DNA of 39,906 nt from Candidatus Halobeggiatoa sp. HSG11 (GCA_030378105.1 JAUCGL010000027.1:1-39906); one strand, 5' to 3'; positions 14,728 to 22,720 are shown, numbered from the stretch's first letter. A program made the numbers and translations. Notes: a model not told the origin generated them from the letters alone.

Positions 14728-14755
14728 GCCCCTTGTCATGGACTTGGGGCTTTTT
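14725..14755. terminator. Bidirectional intrinsic terminator
   Basis: AAAGCCCC-N13-GGGGCTTTTT between convergent genes. Nearly the same stem recurs at 23784-23822. It is sandwiched between two dyad copies. Confidence 0.88.
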
Positions 14756-14776
14756 GATTCTGTACACACAATCAAA
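14753..14776. repeat. 24-bp variant of the element dyad, copy 7
   Basis: Arms TTTGATT/AATCAAA with an extra base in the core (GTACAC). Confidence 0.8.
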
Positions 14777-14821
14777 TTAGTTGGACGTTTTGAGAATTAG
14801 TAGCAAATTTTAGTTTGAATT

Positions 14822-15622
14822 TCATCTACCACATTGTTTATTACAAGGTATTCCGTCCTTATTCCTATCAAGTCTTCTCTTTGCACCACAATTTTTATAT
14901 TGATACCAAGCTTCTTTGCAAGTCATTTGACCACATGTTTTTCTAGCACAAGAGCCAAAACCAGAACTACGTTTAGATTTTTTCTTACGCTTAGATAATT
15001 TTTTAGATTTAGGTGCTTTTTTTAAAGCTACATCAATAGATAAATTAGAATCTACTACTTCAACCCATTTACGCCATTGTTTATAACCTTTATGTTTTAC
15101 CAAAATATCATATTTACCTGGTTTTAAATACATACCATTTCTATATCTTGGTGTAATATTCATTACTTTTACGGTACTGTACGAGGGAGTAGTATTTACA
15201 GTAAAAGAATAAAATTTATCGTTTACAACTTCTTTGGGTATTCCAACATTAGGAATATTGTTATTTTGTATTGCAGTAGTCCTATTATTAAACGTTGAAG
15301 TTATCTTTTGTTTCGGTTTAACAGTAGGTTCTGGCTTTGTAACAACCGGAAATAACTTTTTATTAGATACTTTAACACCATTTACGCTAACGATTTTACA
15401 ACCTATTCCACGCCCACGAGTACAATTTTCTAAAGCTACTTGTTTAGCTTTATCAATTGTTGAAGCATTCCATGCAGTACCAGAAATATTATTACTTCCA
15501 ATAGCTAATGCTTTATGATTTGAACCTGAATCATATGCAGATTTAACATCTTCTTGTGTATGGTAAGTTGCACAACCACTTGAAAATATAATCAACAATA
15601 TGACATATTTCATATAGTCCAT
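14822..15622 (-). CDS. Lipoprotein with DUF4189-like, PEGA and excalibur domains
   Basis: 266 residues. The signal ends in a lipobox (FSSGC, Cys about residue 17). Domains in order: a DUF4189-like part (KALAIGSNNISGTAWN...ALENCTRG, about 38-80), a linker, a PEGA domain (about 143-200, MYLKPGKYDILVKHKGYKQW), a Lys/Ser-rich stretch, and a C-terminal excalibur calcium-binding motif (MTCKEAWYQYKNCG...LDRNKDGIPCNKQC). The start is supported by AAGGAG nine bases upstream. It is likely a cell-surface protein in the periplasm or outer membrane. Confidence 0.78.
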   Translation of the reverse strand: MDYMKYVILLIIFSSGCATYHTQEDVKSAYDSGSNHKALAIGSNNISGTAWNASTIDKAKQVALENCTRGRGIGCKIVSVNGVKVSNKKLFPVVTKPEPTVKPKQKITSTFNNRTTAIQNNNIPNVGIPKEVVNDKFYSFTVNTTPSYSTVKVMNITPRYRNGMYLKPGKYDILVKHKGYKQWRKWVEVVDSNLSIDVALKKAPKSKKLSKRKKKSKRSSGFGSCARKTCGQMTCKEAWYQYKNCGAKRRLDRNKDGIPCNKQCGR

Positions 15623-15654
15623 ATTAAAATTCTCCTTTAGTTAAGTATTTACTT

Positions 15655-15873
15655 TCAATGCCGAGTCTCCCGCTTCACATTCTCCACAGCATCAATAACC
15701 GAAGCCAAAGCCCTAGCAATTTCTATTTTACTACTTTCCTCAGTTAAAACGAAATCACACAAGCCCCTCAATAGCACTGGTAAATTGTGCAATAGCATTT
15801 GACTATCAGGGTATTCTTCAGTCTGTCTATTGGCATGTACTTCTGCAATTAGGTCATCTGTAGTTTTATTCAT
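15655..15873 (-). CDS. Hypothetical helical protein
   Basis: 72 residues, no signal, mostly helical with an acidic N-terminus. The dyad covers its first base and the gap to the KilA-N gene, so no room remains for a standard ribosome-binding site; translation may depend on the upstream gene. Confidence 0.5.
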   Translation of the reverse strand: MNKTTDDLIAEVHANRQTEEYPDSQMLLHNLPVLLRGLCDFVLTEESSKIEIARALASVIDAVENVKRETRH

Positions 15874-15895
15874 TTGATTACGTCACACAATCAAA
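15873..15895. repeat. 23-bp element dyad, copy 8 (perfect arms)
   Basis: Core GTCAC. Bridges the start of one gene and the last codons of the KilA-N gene. Confidence 0.85.
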
Positions 15896-16694
15896 ACAAT
15901 TCCAACACACTCTCATACCACTTGATAGAACGAACAGGCCGACTTGAGTTATAACTCTTATCCTGATAAGTACCATGCTTAAGTCCCAAGTCGGTCAACT
16001 TGTAGTGTAAACGTTTTTTACTATCTCGGTATGGAGTTTGTAGTTTTAATTCAATGAGTTTCAAATTAACTTGTCTAGCACTTCTTAATCCTGTACGTTT
16101 AGCTATATCACTTGGGATTAATAGTAATGATTCAGATTGTTGTAATTCAGTTGGCTGGGCTTTTGTGTTCAGATTATCTAAAACATCATAACCAAACTTA
16201 TCCTTAATGGAATTATTGAGAGCATTCTGTTTAGCTGTGCCAGTGATTCCAAAACCTTCCAATATATCCGCATTGATTTTGACATACTCAGCTATTTCTT
16301 GAGTTGGTTCTGGTTTAAGTGATACTGAACCCTTGGTCAATAGTTCAAACATCCAATTAGTCACCATAACGGCAAATATTGGACTACACCATTGAGCTAG
16401 ATTGATTGATATGTAAGGATGTACCCATGTTCCTTGTTCTTCAGGAGTTCCACCTTGCACGGTTTGTATAAGTTGTTGATTTTGTTCCGTTACGCACATT
16501 CCCGTTACGGGATTATTAATAATAAAATCAGATAGTTGAGTTAAAAACTCTTTAGTTGATTTTAAACGATAATAATCATTAAACTTTTTACCATTAGCTT
16601 TGCACATAGCAGTAGCATCTAAATAGCCATCACTTGAACGTTGACGAATAACATTATCATGAAAATTACGAATTATCATCACTTGATTGGTCAT
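15891..16694 (-). CDS. KilA-N domain protein
   Basis: 267 residues from ATG 16694, with GGAG nine bases upstream (in-frame TTG 16709 rejected). Residues 1-110 form the KilA-N DNA-binding domain (DGYLDATAMCKANGKKFNDYYRLKSTKEFL ... WVHPYISINLAQWCSPIFAVMVTNWM). The C-terminal half contains a probable wHTH-like part (IPSDIAKRTGLRSARQVNLKLIELKLQ). Typical of phages and plasmids. Divergent from the 16970 gene, with an ACTC/GAGT cluster and half dyad between them. Confidence 0.85.
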   Translation of the reverse strand: MTNQVMIIRNFHDNVIRQRSSDGYLDATAMCKANGKKFNDYYRLKSTKEFLTQLSDFIINNPVTGMCVTEQNQQLIQTVQGGTPEEQGTWVHPYISINLAQWCSPIFAVMVTNWMFELLTKGSVSLKPEPTQEIAEYVKINADILEGFGITGTAKQNALNNSIKDKFGYDVLDNLNTKAQPTELQQSESLLLIPSDIAKRTGLRSARQVNLKLIELKLQTPYRDSKKRLHYKLTDLGLKHGTYQDKSYNSSRPVRSIKWYESVLELF

Positions 16695-16806
16695 GATACA
16701 AAACTCCAAAGCAGAATCTTAAGAAGCACATTAAACAAAATACCACAATTAAATTATGATGATTGCTGCTTTTATTGTCAAGTTAAGTAGTTAAATCTTA
16801 TACCTT

Positions 16807-16850
16807 ACTCATTTGAGTAATTACTCACTTACTCAATTTGATTGTGTTAC
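16807..16850. promoter_or_regulatory. ACTC/GAGT box cluster followed by half dyad
   Basis: ACTC 16807, GAGT 16815, ACTC 16823 and ACTC 16831 sit on an exact 8-bp pitch, then half a dyad (TTTGATTGTGTTAC, 16837-16850). Located between divergent genes. Confidence 0.6.
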
Positions 16851-16969
16851 TGCCCCTACATAATTTTAGTTTTATTAATTTAGTTATAGTCAGTACAAGA
16901 TATTGTAGTTTTCAAATAAACAATAAACCAATATAATAAAAAACATTATTAATGATTTATGGGAAAGTT

Positions 16970-17326
16970 GTGAACAATATACCAAAATTTAGTCGTGAAT
17001 TATTTGAATCTACTTACGGTACTTATTTTAGGAAAAATGATTATAAACAGCTCTCATCTTTGTGTGAGAGATATAGTCTAACCTCAAAAGAATTCATTTT
17101 ACTTGTCAATATTTATATTACTATCAATGATGAACCATCTAAATTTTCATCTGAAAATATTTATCATGCATGTAACCGTTTCAGTAATTCTTTACTAAGT
17201 AAAAAAAATATGTCTCGTCATATAAATGATATTGCTAGAAAAATTGTGGGTAAAAAAGTAGAAGAATCCTTAGTATTTTTAGTTTACCTTGTTAATACTT
17301 TAGATGATTGTAAATACCTACAATAA
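16970..17326 (+). CDS. Stand-alone paralogue of the C-terminal domain of the next gene
   Basis: 118 residues from GTG 16970 (GGGAAAG upstream). This start gives MNNI..., the same opening as the following protein; an ATG at 16952 adds six residues without a ribosome-binding site. Shared core with residues ~185-270 of the 17464 product: LTS-E, FS-E--Y--C, K-NMSR--N-IARKI-G-KV. The LTSxE opening recalls LuxR-type HTH regions but is not a clear match. Probably a DNA-binding protein modulating its larger partner; family not recognised. Confidence 0.6.
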   Translation: MNNIPKFSRELFESTYGTYFRKNDYKQLSSLCERYSLTSKEFILLVNIYITINDEPSKFSSENIYHACNRFSNSLLSKKNMSRHINDIARKIVGKKVEESLVFLVYLVNTLDDCKYLQ

Positions 17327-17463
17327 TTTGTACACCTAATTCATTGTATTTTATATATAAAAATAAATATCAGTTCTTTACTAACAAAAAAAATTGTGTT
17401 TTAATATTAACCTGAGTTCTATTATTGATTTTTTAGATAAACTATTTTTATAGAGGGGGGAAC

Positions 17464-18285
17464 TTGAATAATATAGAGTATCATCTTCGTAGGCTCTTCT
17501 CACCATGTGAAGATACAAGTTTATATTCAAATGTTTTGAAAAGCATGGTTGGTGATTATAAATTTGCTGTTTTTGCCAGTGCAGAGCTAGTTAATAATAA
17601 TCTGCAAAATTTGGTTACAAAAAATTTTGGTGAATTCCATATAGAAAACTATAGTGATATTTATACAGATGAAAATCCTATGGTAACTTTTGGTAAAAAT
17701 TTTTTAAGCTTACCATCTAACTCTATGATTTTATACGATAATCGCACTGTAATACATGGTGACAAAAAAAAGGAATCAATTATTGTTGATTTATATAGTG
17801 GTTTGGGTTTTATTAACCCACAAATTTTGACATATCTAGTTTTATTACCTACTAAAAACGGAAAGATGAGAGGTTTTTGGCTTACAGTAATTAAAAATGG
17901 GGGGGAATTTACTATGAAGCAAAAAGAAAATATGGGAAGATTTGGCTCCAATATCTCCTCAATTGCCAATGCAAGTTTCAATAATGACGGGCATTATAAA
18001 GAAATGATACATTTAAGTCACGAATGTGAGCTTACTTCAGCAGAAACTCGTGTATTATTTAATATTTATCTTGATGTGAATAATTTTCCAGCTCAATTTT
18101 CTCTTGAAAGACTGTATTTAACATGTGGTGGTATTGATAATATTAAAGTTGGTAAAACAAATATGTCTCGTTTTGTAAATAATATTGCTAGAAAAATTGC
18201 AGGTGAAAAAGTAAAAGACGCTAAATCATTTTTAACTTACATTACAACTACTCTAGATAAACCAAATAGATACAATATCTTGTAA
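17464..18285 (+). CDS. Probable regulator with sensory-like N-terminal domain (LuxR-like organisation?)
   Basis: 273 residues from TTG 17464, supported by a very strong GAGGGGGG just upstream. Residues 1-180 could be a PAS/GAF or autoinducer-binding-like fold (alternating strands such as MILYDNRTVIHGDKK and RGFWLTVIKNGGEF). Residues about 185-270 match the neighbouring 118-residue protein and begin LTSAETRVLFNIYL, resembling the LTxRExEVL of LuxR HTH domains. The domain order is LuxR-like, but motif support is weak. It precedes two exported-peptide genes, which it may control. Confidence 0.5.
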   Translation: MNNIEYHLRRLFSPCEDTSLYSNVLKSMVGDYKFAVFASAELVNNNLQNLVTKNFGEFHIENYSDIYTDENPMVTFGKNFLSLPSNSMILYDNRTVIHGDKKKESIIVDLYSGLGFINPQILTYLVLLPTKNGKMRGFWLTVIKNGGEFTMKQKENMGRFGSNISSIANASFNNDGHYKEMIHLSHECELTSAETRVLFNIYLDVNNFPAQFSLERLYLTCGGIDNIKVGKTNMSRFVNNIARKIAGEKVKDAKSFLTYITTTLDKPNRYNIL

Positions 18286-18399
18286 ATTGATAATCTGAGA
18301 ATTTACCTTAAAATGGAATTATGCTCTCCTTTATTAAGTTTGTATCGGAAATTTAAAAAGAGCTATTAAATTCATTCAATATTTTAGGGTACATTAATC

Positions 18400-18678
18400 A
18401 TGAAAAAACTTTCTTATTTGGCAACATCCTTAGCTCTAGCAACTAGTTTAGCTATTTCTCCAATGGCAAATGCTGGAACAGTTGAGTTATGCGGTACTTC
18501 TATCACTGTTGGATGGTGGGCTTCATGGACATGCCCGGCGGCTGTCGGTGGTATCGTTGCAGGATGTTCGGTTCCTGTTGACGGAGGCATTACTTGTGGA
18601 AGTTCTATTGCTTTAGCTAGTTTGTCATGTGGAGTATCAATACCTGCACTTTATGGAATAATTAAAAATTGCTTTTAA
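18400..18678 (+). CDS. Secreted Cys/Gly-rich peptide (bacteriocin-like?)
   Basis: 92 residues. A signal peptide (MKKLSYLATSLALATSLAISPMANA) is followed by a mature ~67-residue chain with seven cysteines, many Gly/Ala/Ser and hydrophobic segments (WWASWTCPAAVGGIVAGC; GSSIALASLSCGVSIPALYG). This composition fits a membrane-active or bacteriocin-like peptide, or a small disulfide-bonded surface protein. There is no leader of the double-glycine type; export would be by Sec. No modification enzymes or dedicated ABC exporter are nearby. Confidence 0.55.
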   Translation: MKKLSYLATSLALATSLAISPMANAGTVELCGTSITVGWWASWTCPAAVGGIVAGCSVPVDGGITCGSSIALASLSCGVSIPALYGIIKNCF

Positions 18679-18760
18679 AACAACTTGATAAGCATTCAAT
18701 TAGTTAGGCAAGTTTATATTAATACTTTTCTAACTTTTTGAATGTTTGAGGATAACAGCC

Positions 18761-19159
18761 ATGAAAAAACTTACTATAACATCTATAGTTTTAGTAACTA
18801 TCATGTATCAATTAATCATTGCAATTACATTATCATTACTGCCACCCCTTTCCATTGCTTTTGAGGAATTTGAAGAATTTACTATTGTAGAAGAAATCCC
18901 AACTATTGAAGAACTGGGAGAATTACCAAGTTTAGATGAAATAATAGACCAATTGGAAAATCAATATGATGGTCCAACTATATCACAAGCCCCTGAATGT
19001 GGTTGGGAATTTGTCGGAACAATCACCGTACCAACAGCATTATGCTTATTTCATGGTGAAACAGGAGCTCCAAAATTTGGTAAACATTATAGGCTCAAGA
19101 ATTGGTGTACTGGTGAATACATGGTTGGTAGACTTATAGAATGCCTTCCTGAGCCTTAA
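18761..19159 (+). CDS. Exported or membrane-anchored protein with acidic spacer
   Basis: 132 residues from ATG 18761, GAGG upstream (in-frame TTG 18746 rejected). An N-terminal hydrophobic segment (residues ~8-32), then a strongly acidic repeat-like stretch (EEFEEFTIVEEIPTIEELGELPSLDEII), then a C-terminal domain with four cysteines (CGWEFVGTITVPTALC ... WCTGEYMVGRLIEC). It follows the secreted peptide gene; a partner or immunity role is only a guess. Confidence 0.5.
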   Translation: MKKLTITSIVLVTIMYQLIIAITLSLLPPLSIAFEEFEEFTIVEEIPTIEELGELPSLDEIIDQLENQYDGPTISQAPECGWEFVGTITVPTALCLFHGETGAPKFGKHYRLKNWCTGEYMVGRLIECLPEP

Positions 19160-19176
19160 TAATCTTGAGTATTTAG

Positions 19177-19199
19177 TTTGATTCCGTAACACAATCAAA
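19177..19199. repeat. 23-bp element dyad, copy 10 (perfect arms)
   Basis: Core GTAAC. Immediately precedes the box cluster at the 3' end of the parFG-like operon. Confidence 0.85.
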
Positions 19200-19202
19200 C
19201 TT

Positions 19203-19250
19203 GAGTATTTACTCACTTACTCAAATGAGTAATTACTCATCCAAATACTC
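19203..19250. promoter_or_regulatory. Largest ACTC/GAGT box cluster; candidate centromere
   Basis: GAGT 19203, ACTC 19211, ACTC 19219, GAGT 19227, ACTC 19235, one missing step, ACTC 19247, all on 8-bp register with A/T-rich 4-bp spacers. In plasmid TP228, ParG binds arrays of ACTC tetramers with 4-bp spacers (parH and the parFG operator), so this looks like the partition site. It reaches into the last codons of the parG-like gene. Confidence 0.7.
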
Positions 19251-19454
19251 ATTAAGCAGTTTAAGACCTAAGTCATTGAGAGTTAAACCTTCTTGCATAG
19301 CTTTTAACTTAACTTGCTTATGCAAATCAGCAGGAATATTGATATTAAACCGTTTCAGTTTTGGTTTATCTGTTTCTTGAACAGCTTCAATTGCAAGTTC
19401 TTTTGGAGTTTTATCATCTTTCCTTTCAGAAGGACGGCCAGCTTTTAAAGTCAT
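19233..19454 (-). CDS. ParG-like ribbon-helix-helix partition protein
   Basis: 73 residues: a flexible basic N-terminal tail (MTLKAGRPSERKDDKTPKELA), then an RHH fold (LKRFNINIPADLHKQVKLKAMQEGLTLNDLGLKLLNEYL). Size, mobile tail and position directly after parA are those of ParG, which binds the centromere and stimulates ParF. ACTC/GAGT boxes lie at both ends of the operon. It starts one base after the parA stop. An antitoxin-like RHH is the alternative, but the partner and binding boxes favour ParG. Confidence 0.82.
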   Translation of the reverse strand: MTLKAGRPSERKDDKTPKELAIEAVQETDKPKLKRFNINIPADLHKQVKLKAMQEGLTLNDLGLKLLNEYLDE

Positions 19455-20096
19455 CTATAAAAACTCCTTTAACTCTTTGACTATCTTTTTAATTTCTCTA
19501 GCAGCAACACCACTGGGAGTGGCATCCAATACAGTAGAGCCATCAACAGCAGTTTTGGCATAGATTGTACGTTGACCAGTATGACTCTTAAACACTGGTA
19601 ACTCATATTCAAGCAAAACTTCGGTAATCTCTTTACCAAGTTGGGTATTTTTAATCATGCGAGATATTAAAAAAGCTGCTTTGGGCTGCTTACCGTCTGT
19701 TATCTCTTGACGTGCTTTGATTATTTCAACTAAATCAGCACACGCCCATATGTCATAAGGCGAAGGCTGGACAGGTATCAACACAACATCAGCACATTTA
19801 ATAGCGGATACAACTAACTTGGCTATTTGCGGAGCTCCATCAATGATTATCCAGTCATGATTATCTTTAACTGCCTTAATATCTTTGTCTAAAGTCGGTC
19901 TATCCATACCGATAACAGGCAATAAAGCCCCATCACTAGCGGCGTTCCAATCCCTAGCACTGCCTTGAGGGTCTGAATCAACCAGCAGTACGTTATTATC
20001 TTTCTTTCCTAATTGCAAGGCACGGGCTAAATTAGTTGCAATAGTAGTTTTACCAGCACCACCCTTTTGATTCAATATAGCTATTATTTTACTCAT
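19455..20096 (-). CDS. parA: ParA/ParF-type partition ATPase (type Ib)
   Basis: 213 residues. Deviant Walker A KGGAGKTT at 11-18, Walker A' region LLVDSDPQGSARDW, Walker B WIIIDGAP, and a short length without an N-terminal HTH, as in ParF-like (type Ib) ATPases. It would polymerise or pattern on the nucleoid and move ParG-bound element copies. Four ACTC/GAGT boxes cover its start codon and upstream 20 bp, so ParG probably represses the operon. Confidence 0.92.
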   Translation of the reverse strand: MSKIIAILNQKGGAGKTTIATNLARALQLGKKDNNVLLVDSDPQGSARDWNAASDGALLPVIGMDRPTLDKDIKAVKDNHDWIIIDGAPQIAKLVVSAIKCADVVLIPVQPSPYDIWACADLVEIIKARQEITDGKQPKAAFLISRMIKNTQLGKEITEVLLEYELPVFKSHTGQRTIYAKTAVDGSTVLDATPSGVAAREIKKIVKELKEFL

Positions 20097-20118
20097 TTAC
20101 TCGTTTACTCATTTGAGT
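20091..20118. promoter_or_regulatory. ParG-type operator at the parA start
   Basis: ACTC 20091, ACTC 20099, ACTC 20107, GAGT 20115, exact 8-bp pitch, overlapping the ATG of parA (20094-20096). Expected place for autoregulation. Confidence 0.7.
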
Positions 20119-20241
20119 GTCAACAAATTTAACTAAATACATTAATTTTTCTTAAATGAATGCGTTTAAAGTGACTTACTTTTTATAATATGGCAAAATT
20201 AATAACATCCTTCATTTCTTTAAACAAAGGATGCTAAATTT

Positions 20242-20565
20242 TTACCTTAGATATTCAAGATATTGTTTAATAAGTGAAATTACAGTTGATGTAGAAACTT
20301 TTGGTTCTTTGCCTCTTATAGCATCTCGTAATTGTTCAAGGCACTCAGGATTGGTACGGATACCTGTAATCAAATATCCTATATCAACACCTTCCTTTAA
20401 CATGTTCATTAAAGGAGTTTGGTACTTGCCAATCTCATAATTTGAGACAGTCTTTGGGCTAACGCCTATTAACTTAGCTAATTCGACTTGACTAAAATCT
20501 AAACGTTTACGTTCTATTTTTAATCTTTCACCAAAACCATTATCATTACCATTATTATTACTCAT
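20242..20565 (-). CDS. XRE-family regulator
   Basis: 107 residues. HTH_3 domain at about 11-65 (GERLKIERKRLDFSQVELAKLIGVSPKTVSNYEIGKYQTP), then a helical C-terminal part. A 20-bp perfect palindrome (20601-20620) lies 36 bp upstream of its start, between it and the replication gene, and is its likely operator. Probably controls copy number or the replication gene. Confidence 0.85.
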   Translation of the reverse strand: MSNNNGNDNGFGERLKIERKRLDFSQVELAKLIGVSPKTVSNYEIGKYQTPLMNMLKEGVDIGYLITGIRTNPECLEQLRDAIRGKEPKVSTSTVISLIKQYLEYLR

Positions 20566-20600
20566 GAATATAACTATATAAAAAACAGAGCTTCTATTGC

Positions 20601-20620
20601 ACTAGAAAATTTTTTCTAGT
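20601..20620. promoter_or_regulatory. 20-bp perfect palindrome, likely XRE operator
   Basis: ACTAGAAAA-tt-TTTTCTAGT, between the divergent XRE and replication genes. Confidence 0.7.
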
Positions 20621-20647
20621 AAAATTAATAAACAGTACAAAAAACAA

Positions 20648-20680
20648 AAGCCCATAAGCGGTTGCAACGCTCATGAGCTT
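20648..20680. other. Interrupted hairpin upstream of replication gene
   Basis: AAGC-c-CAT-a-AGCG pairs with CGCT-c-ATG-a-GCTT around GTTGCAA. No T-run follows on the plus strand. Position suggests an antisense/attenuator control element of replication, or a terminator. Confidence 0.45.
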
Positions 20681-20718
20681 GATAAATGTTAAACTTTCAA
20701 TAAGTAACTACACTGTTA

Positions 20719-20744
20719 ATTATACTCTTGACTAATAGTATAAT
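20719..20744 (+). promoter_or_regulatory. Dyad overlapping the -10 of the replication gene
   Basis: ATTATACT-N10-AGTATAAT; TATAAT (20739-20744) inside the right arm is the likely -10, 22 bp before the ATG. Confidence 0.6.
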
Positions 20745-20766
20745 CAATAGTGTGTGAGGTATTTTT

Positions 20767-21108
20767 ATGAAAATTTCAGACCGAAGAAAAACCAATTTCT
20801 TCATAGTAGATAATCAATTGTTTGATGTTTGGGGAAAAGAATTAAAGCCCCAAGGTATTGCAGTTTATTGTTGTCTCATTCGCCACGCATCTAGTGATTC
20901 TTGTTATCCATCACACGCAACATTAGCCAAAGAATGCGGTTTATCAAAATCCACTGCCATTCGCACACTCAAAAAATTATCCGAACTAGGATTAATCCGA
21001 ATTTCCAAACGACATTCTGAAAAAACAAAAGGTCAGACCTCTAATGAATATACCATTTTAAACTTACCCCCCCAGTGTCAGAGTGACACACGAAGAAGAC
21101 ATATTTAA
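20767..21108 (+). CDS. HTH replication-initiator-like protein, N-terminal part (probable frameshift)
   Basis: 113 residues with a winged HTH_36-type domain (QGIAVYCCLIRHASSDSCYPSHATLAKECGLSKSTAIRTLKKLSELGLI) as in many plasmid replication or helix-turn-helix initiators. The frame ends 35 bp after a run of seven C (21067-21073). The other frame after that run continues as the 21083-21793 protein (SVRVTHEEDIFKKT...), the usual C-terminal continuation in this kind of protein. Read together they make ~340 residues. Either a sequencing/natural frameshift or a programmed/slippery C7 is possible. Confidence 0.72.
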   Translation: MKISDRRKTNFFIVDNQLFDVWGKELKPQGIAVYCCLIRHASSDSCYPSHATLAKECGLSKSTAIRTLKKLSELGLIRISKRHSEKTKGQTSNEYTILNLPPQCQSDTRRRHI

Positions 21109-21793
21109 GAAGACTAATCTTAAGAAGACGACAGACAAGACCGTAACGGCAAGCGTTGAAGTTGATGATAGCCAAAATTCAAAAGCGTCAACTGCGTCAA
21201 AAGCGTCGTCGTCAGTTAATTTTTCAAATAATAAAGAAGTAACTGATATACTTGATAATGTTGTTTATCCCAAAGGCTTTAGAAAAACTCAACCAGTCTT
21301 AAAAGAATTGCGTAAACTCCCTAATACAAAGGCAGCACAAGAAGTATTAGATGTTTATGACGTGAAATATTTAAGAAATAAAGAAGTTAGAAGCCCAATA
21401 GCAGTTATCAGAACATTGGTTAAAAATTATCTTGCTGATGACTTCACACCAATTGACCAACCCGGTTTAGCAGATGAATTGATATTCACCCCGATAACTG
21501 AAACTGTGGAAAAAGCTACTTGTGAATTTTGTAAAAACAATGATGGAATGGTTTATTTTAAGAATGATAAAGGAACAAGGCCAGTTAAATGTGACCACAA
21601 TAAGGATAAATTGATTGAACATGCTAAACGGACTCAAACACTTATTGAAGGAACTGGCTATGATTTTAGAATGAATAAACCAACTAAGCCAAAAAAGACT
21701 CCTAAATTAACGCTTAAAGAACAAGTTGCAGCTAAACGTAAGTTAGGTGGTTTGATTGGTGGATTCAATAAACCTGCTAACTTACCAAAATAA
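21083..21793 (+). CDS. C-terminal part of the replication-initiator-like protein, +1 frame
   Basis: 236 residues if started at GTG 21083, which has no ribosome-binding site. A low-complexity Ser/Thr/Lys linker (about 15-50) is followed by a conserved-looking part with CEFCKNNDGMVYFKNDKGTRPVKCDH, a zinc-finger-like Cx2C...CxH. The tail is basic. It overlaps the HTH frame by 26 bp and is best read as its continuation through the C7 run. Confidence 0.65.
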   Translation: MTHEEDIFKKTNLKKTTDKTVTASVEVDDSQNSKASTASKASSSVNFSNNKEVTDILDNVVYPKGFRKTQPVLKELRKLPNTKAAQEVLDVYDVKYLRNKEVRSPIAVIRTLVKNYLADDFTPIDQPGLADELIFTPITETVEKATCEFCKNNDGMVYFKNDKGTRPVKCDHNKDKLIEHAKRTQTLIEGTGYDFRMNKPTKPKKTPKLTLKEQVAAKRKLGGLIGGFNKPANLPK

Positions 21794-21798
21794 TAATT

Positions 21799-22029
21799 AT
21801 GTGCAAGGAGATAATTTTACCAGACGGAACCGAGGTTGAAACTGTAGGCCAATTTGAGCAAGTGTTTGATATAGATTTGGGGGAAACTAATATTAATGGG
21901 CATCATCTTATGAGGCGTGATTGCTTATGCCAAATCGACATTGACCAAGCTATGTTTAAGTTGGGATACAAAAAGGATGCTGATTATGAAGATGATGGGA
22001 TGAATATTAGGTTTAAGAGGAAGGTTTGA
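21799..22029 (+). CDS. Small hypothetical protein
   Basis: 76 residues, acidic, with a Cys/His cluster (HHLMRRDCLCQ). Six bp after the previous stop, same direction, so probably co-transcribed. A dyad copy covers its stop codon. Family not recognised. Confidence 0.5.
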   Translation: MCKEIILPDGTEVETVGQFEQVFDIDLGETNINGHHLMRRDCLCQIDIDQAMFKLGYKKDADYEDDGMNIRFKRKV

Positions 22030-22047
22030 TTGTGTTACGGAATCAAA
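22025..22047. repeat. 23-bp element dyad, copy 11 (perfect arms)
   Basis: Core GTTAC. Overlaps the stop of the 21799 gene; a partial copy follows at 22066-22087, ahead of the first CRISPR array. Confidence 0.85.
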
Positions 22048-22065
22048 GATGGTGAGTAAATTTAC

Positions 22066-22087
22066 TTTGATTCTGTCACATAACCAA
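22066..22087. repeat. Partial element dyad
   Basis: Left arm TTTGATT and core GTCAC intact, right arm degenerate (AACCAA). Ends 5 bp before the first CRISPR repeat. Confidence 0.6.
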
Positions 22088-22092
22088 TTTTG

Positions 22093-22720
22093 TTTCTAAG
22101 CCACCTATTCGGTGGATAACATTGCTGACCAATATCCATTAATATTTATACTTTTCTAAGCCACCTATTCGGTGGATAACCAAGAAAATTCTTAAACAAA
22201 AGAGTGATTTAATTTCTAAGCCACCTATTCGGTGGATAACTCTGTAATGTAAATACACCGTTATCATGGATATTTCTAAGCCACCTATTCGGTGGATAAC
22301 TATTTAATCTGGTTGTATTTCTTAATATCTTATTTCTAAGCCACCTATTCGGTGGATAACTGCTATGCCCATACTTGACAGGCAGCTCTAAATTTCTAAG
22401 CCACCTATTCGGTGGATAACATTCTGAAGAAAAAAAGTGACTTAAGACATTGTTTCTAAGCCACCTATTCGGTGGATAACATTCAATAACGACATGAAAC
22501 CAAGGGCCGCAATTTCTAAGCCACCTATTCGGTGGATAACTTAAGTTCTTCTTTGATGATGATAAATGGTATTTTCTAAGCCACCTATTCGGTGGATAAC
22601 TGATATAATTATATGTAATTATTAATATTTTTTTTCTAAGCCACCTATTCGGTGGATAACGCCATTCTTGCCTTTCTCGTAAAATAGCTCATTTTCTAAG
22701 CCACCTATTCGGTGGATAAC
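22093..22720 (-). CRISPR. CRISPR array 1, type I-F-like repeats, 11 repeats
   Basis: Eleven identical 28-bp repeats at exact 60-bp spacing from 22093 to 22693, with ten 32-bp spacers. On the minus strand the repeat begins GTTATCCACC, has the stem CCACC-gaata-GGTGG and ends CTTAGAAA, matching the layout of type I-F repeats (CTGCC-gtata-GGCAG stem, TTAGAAA-type end) recognised by Cas6f. Transcription is therefore probably leftward, with the AT-rich stretch 22721-22860 as leader. No cas gene is in the window. No spacer matches the window by eye. Confidence 0.95.
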
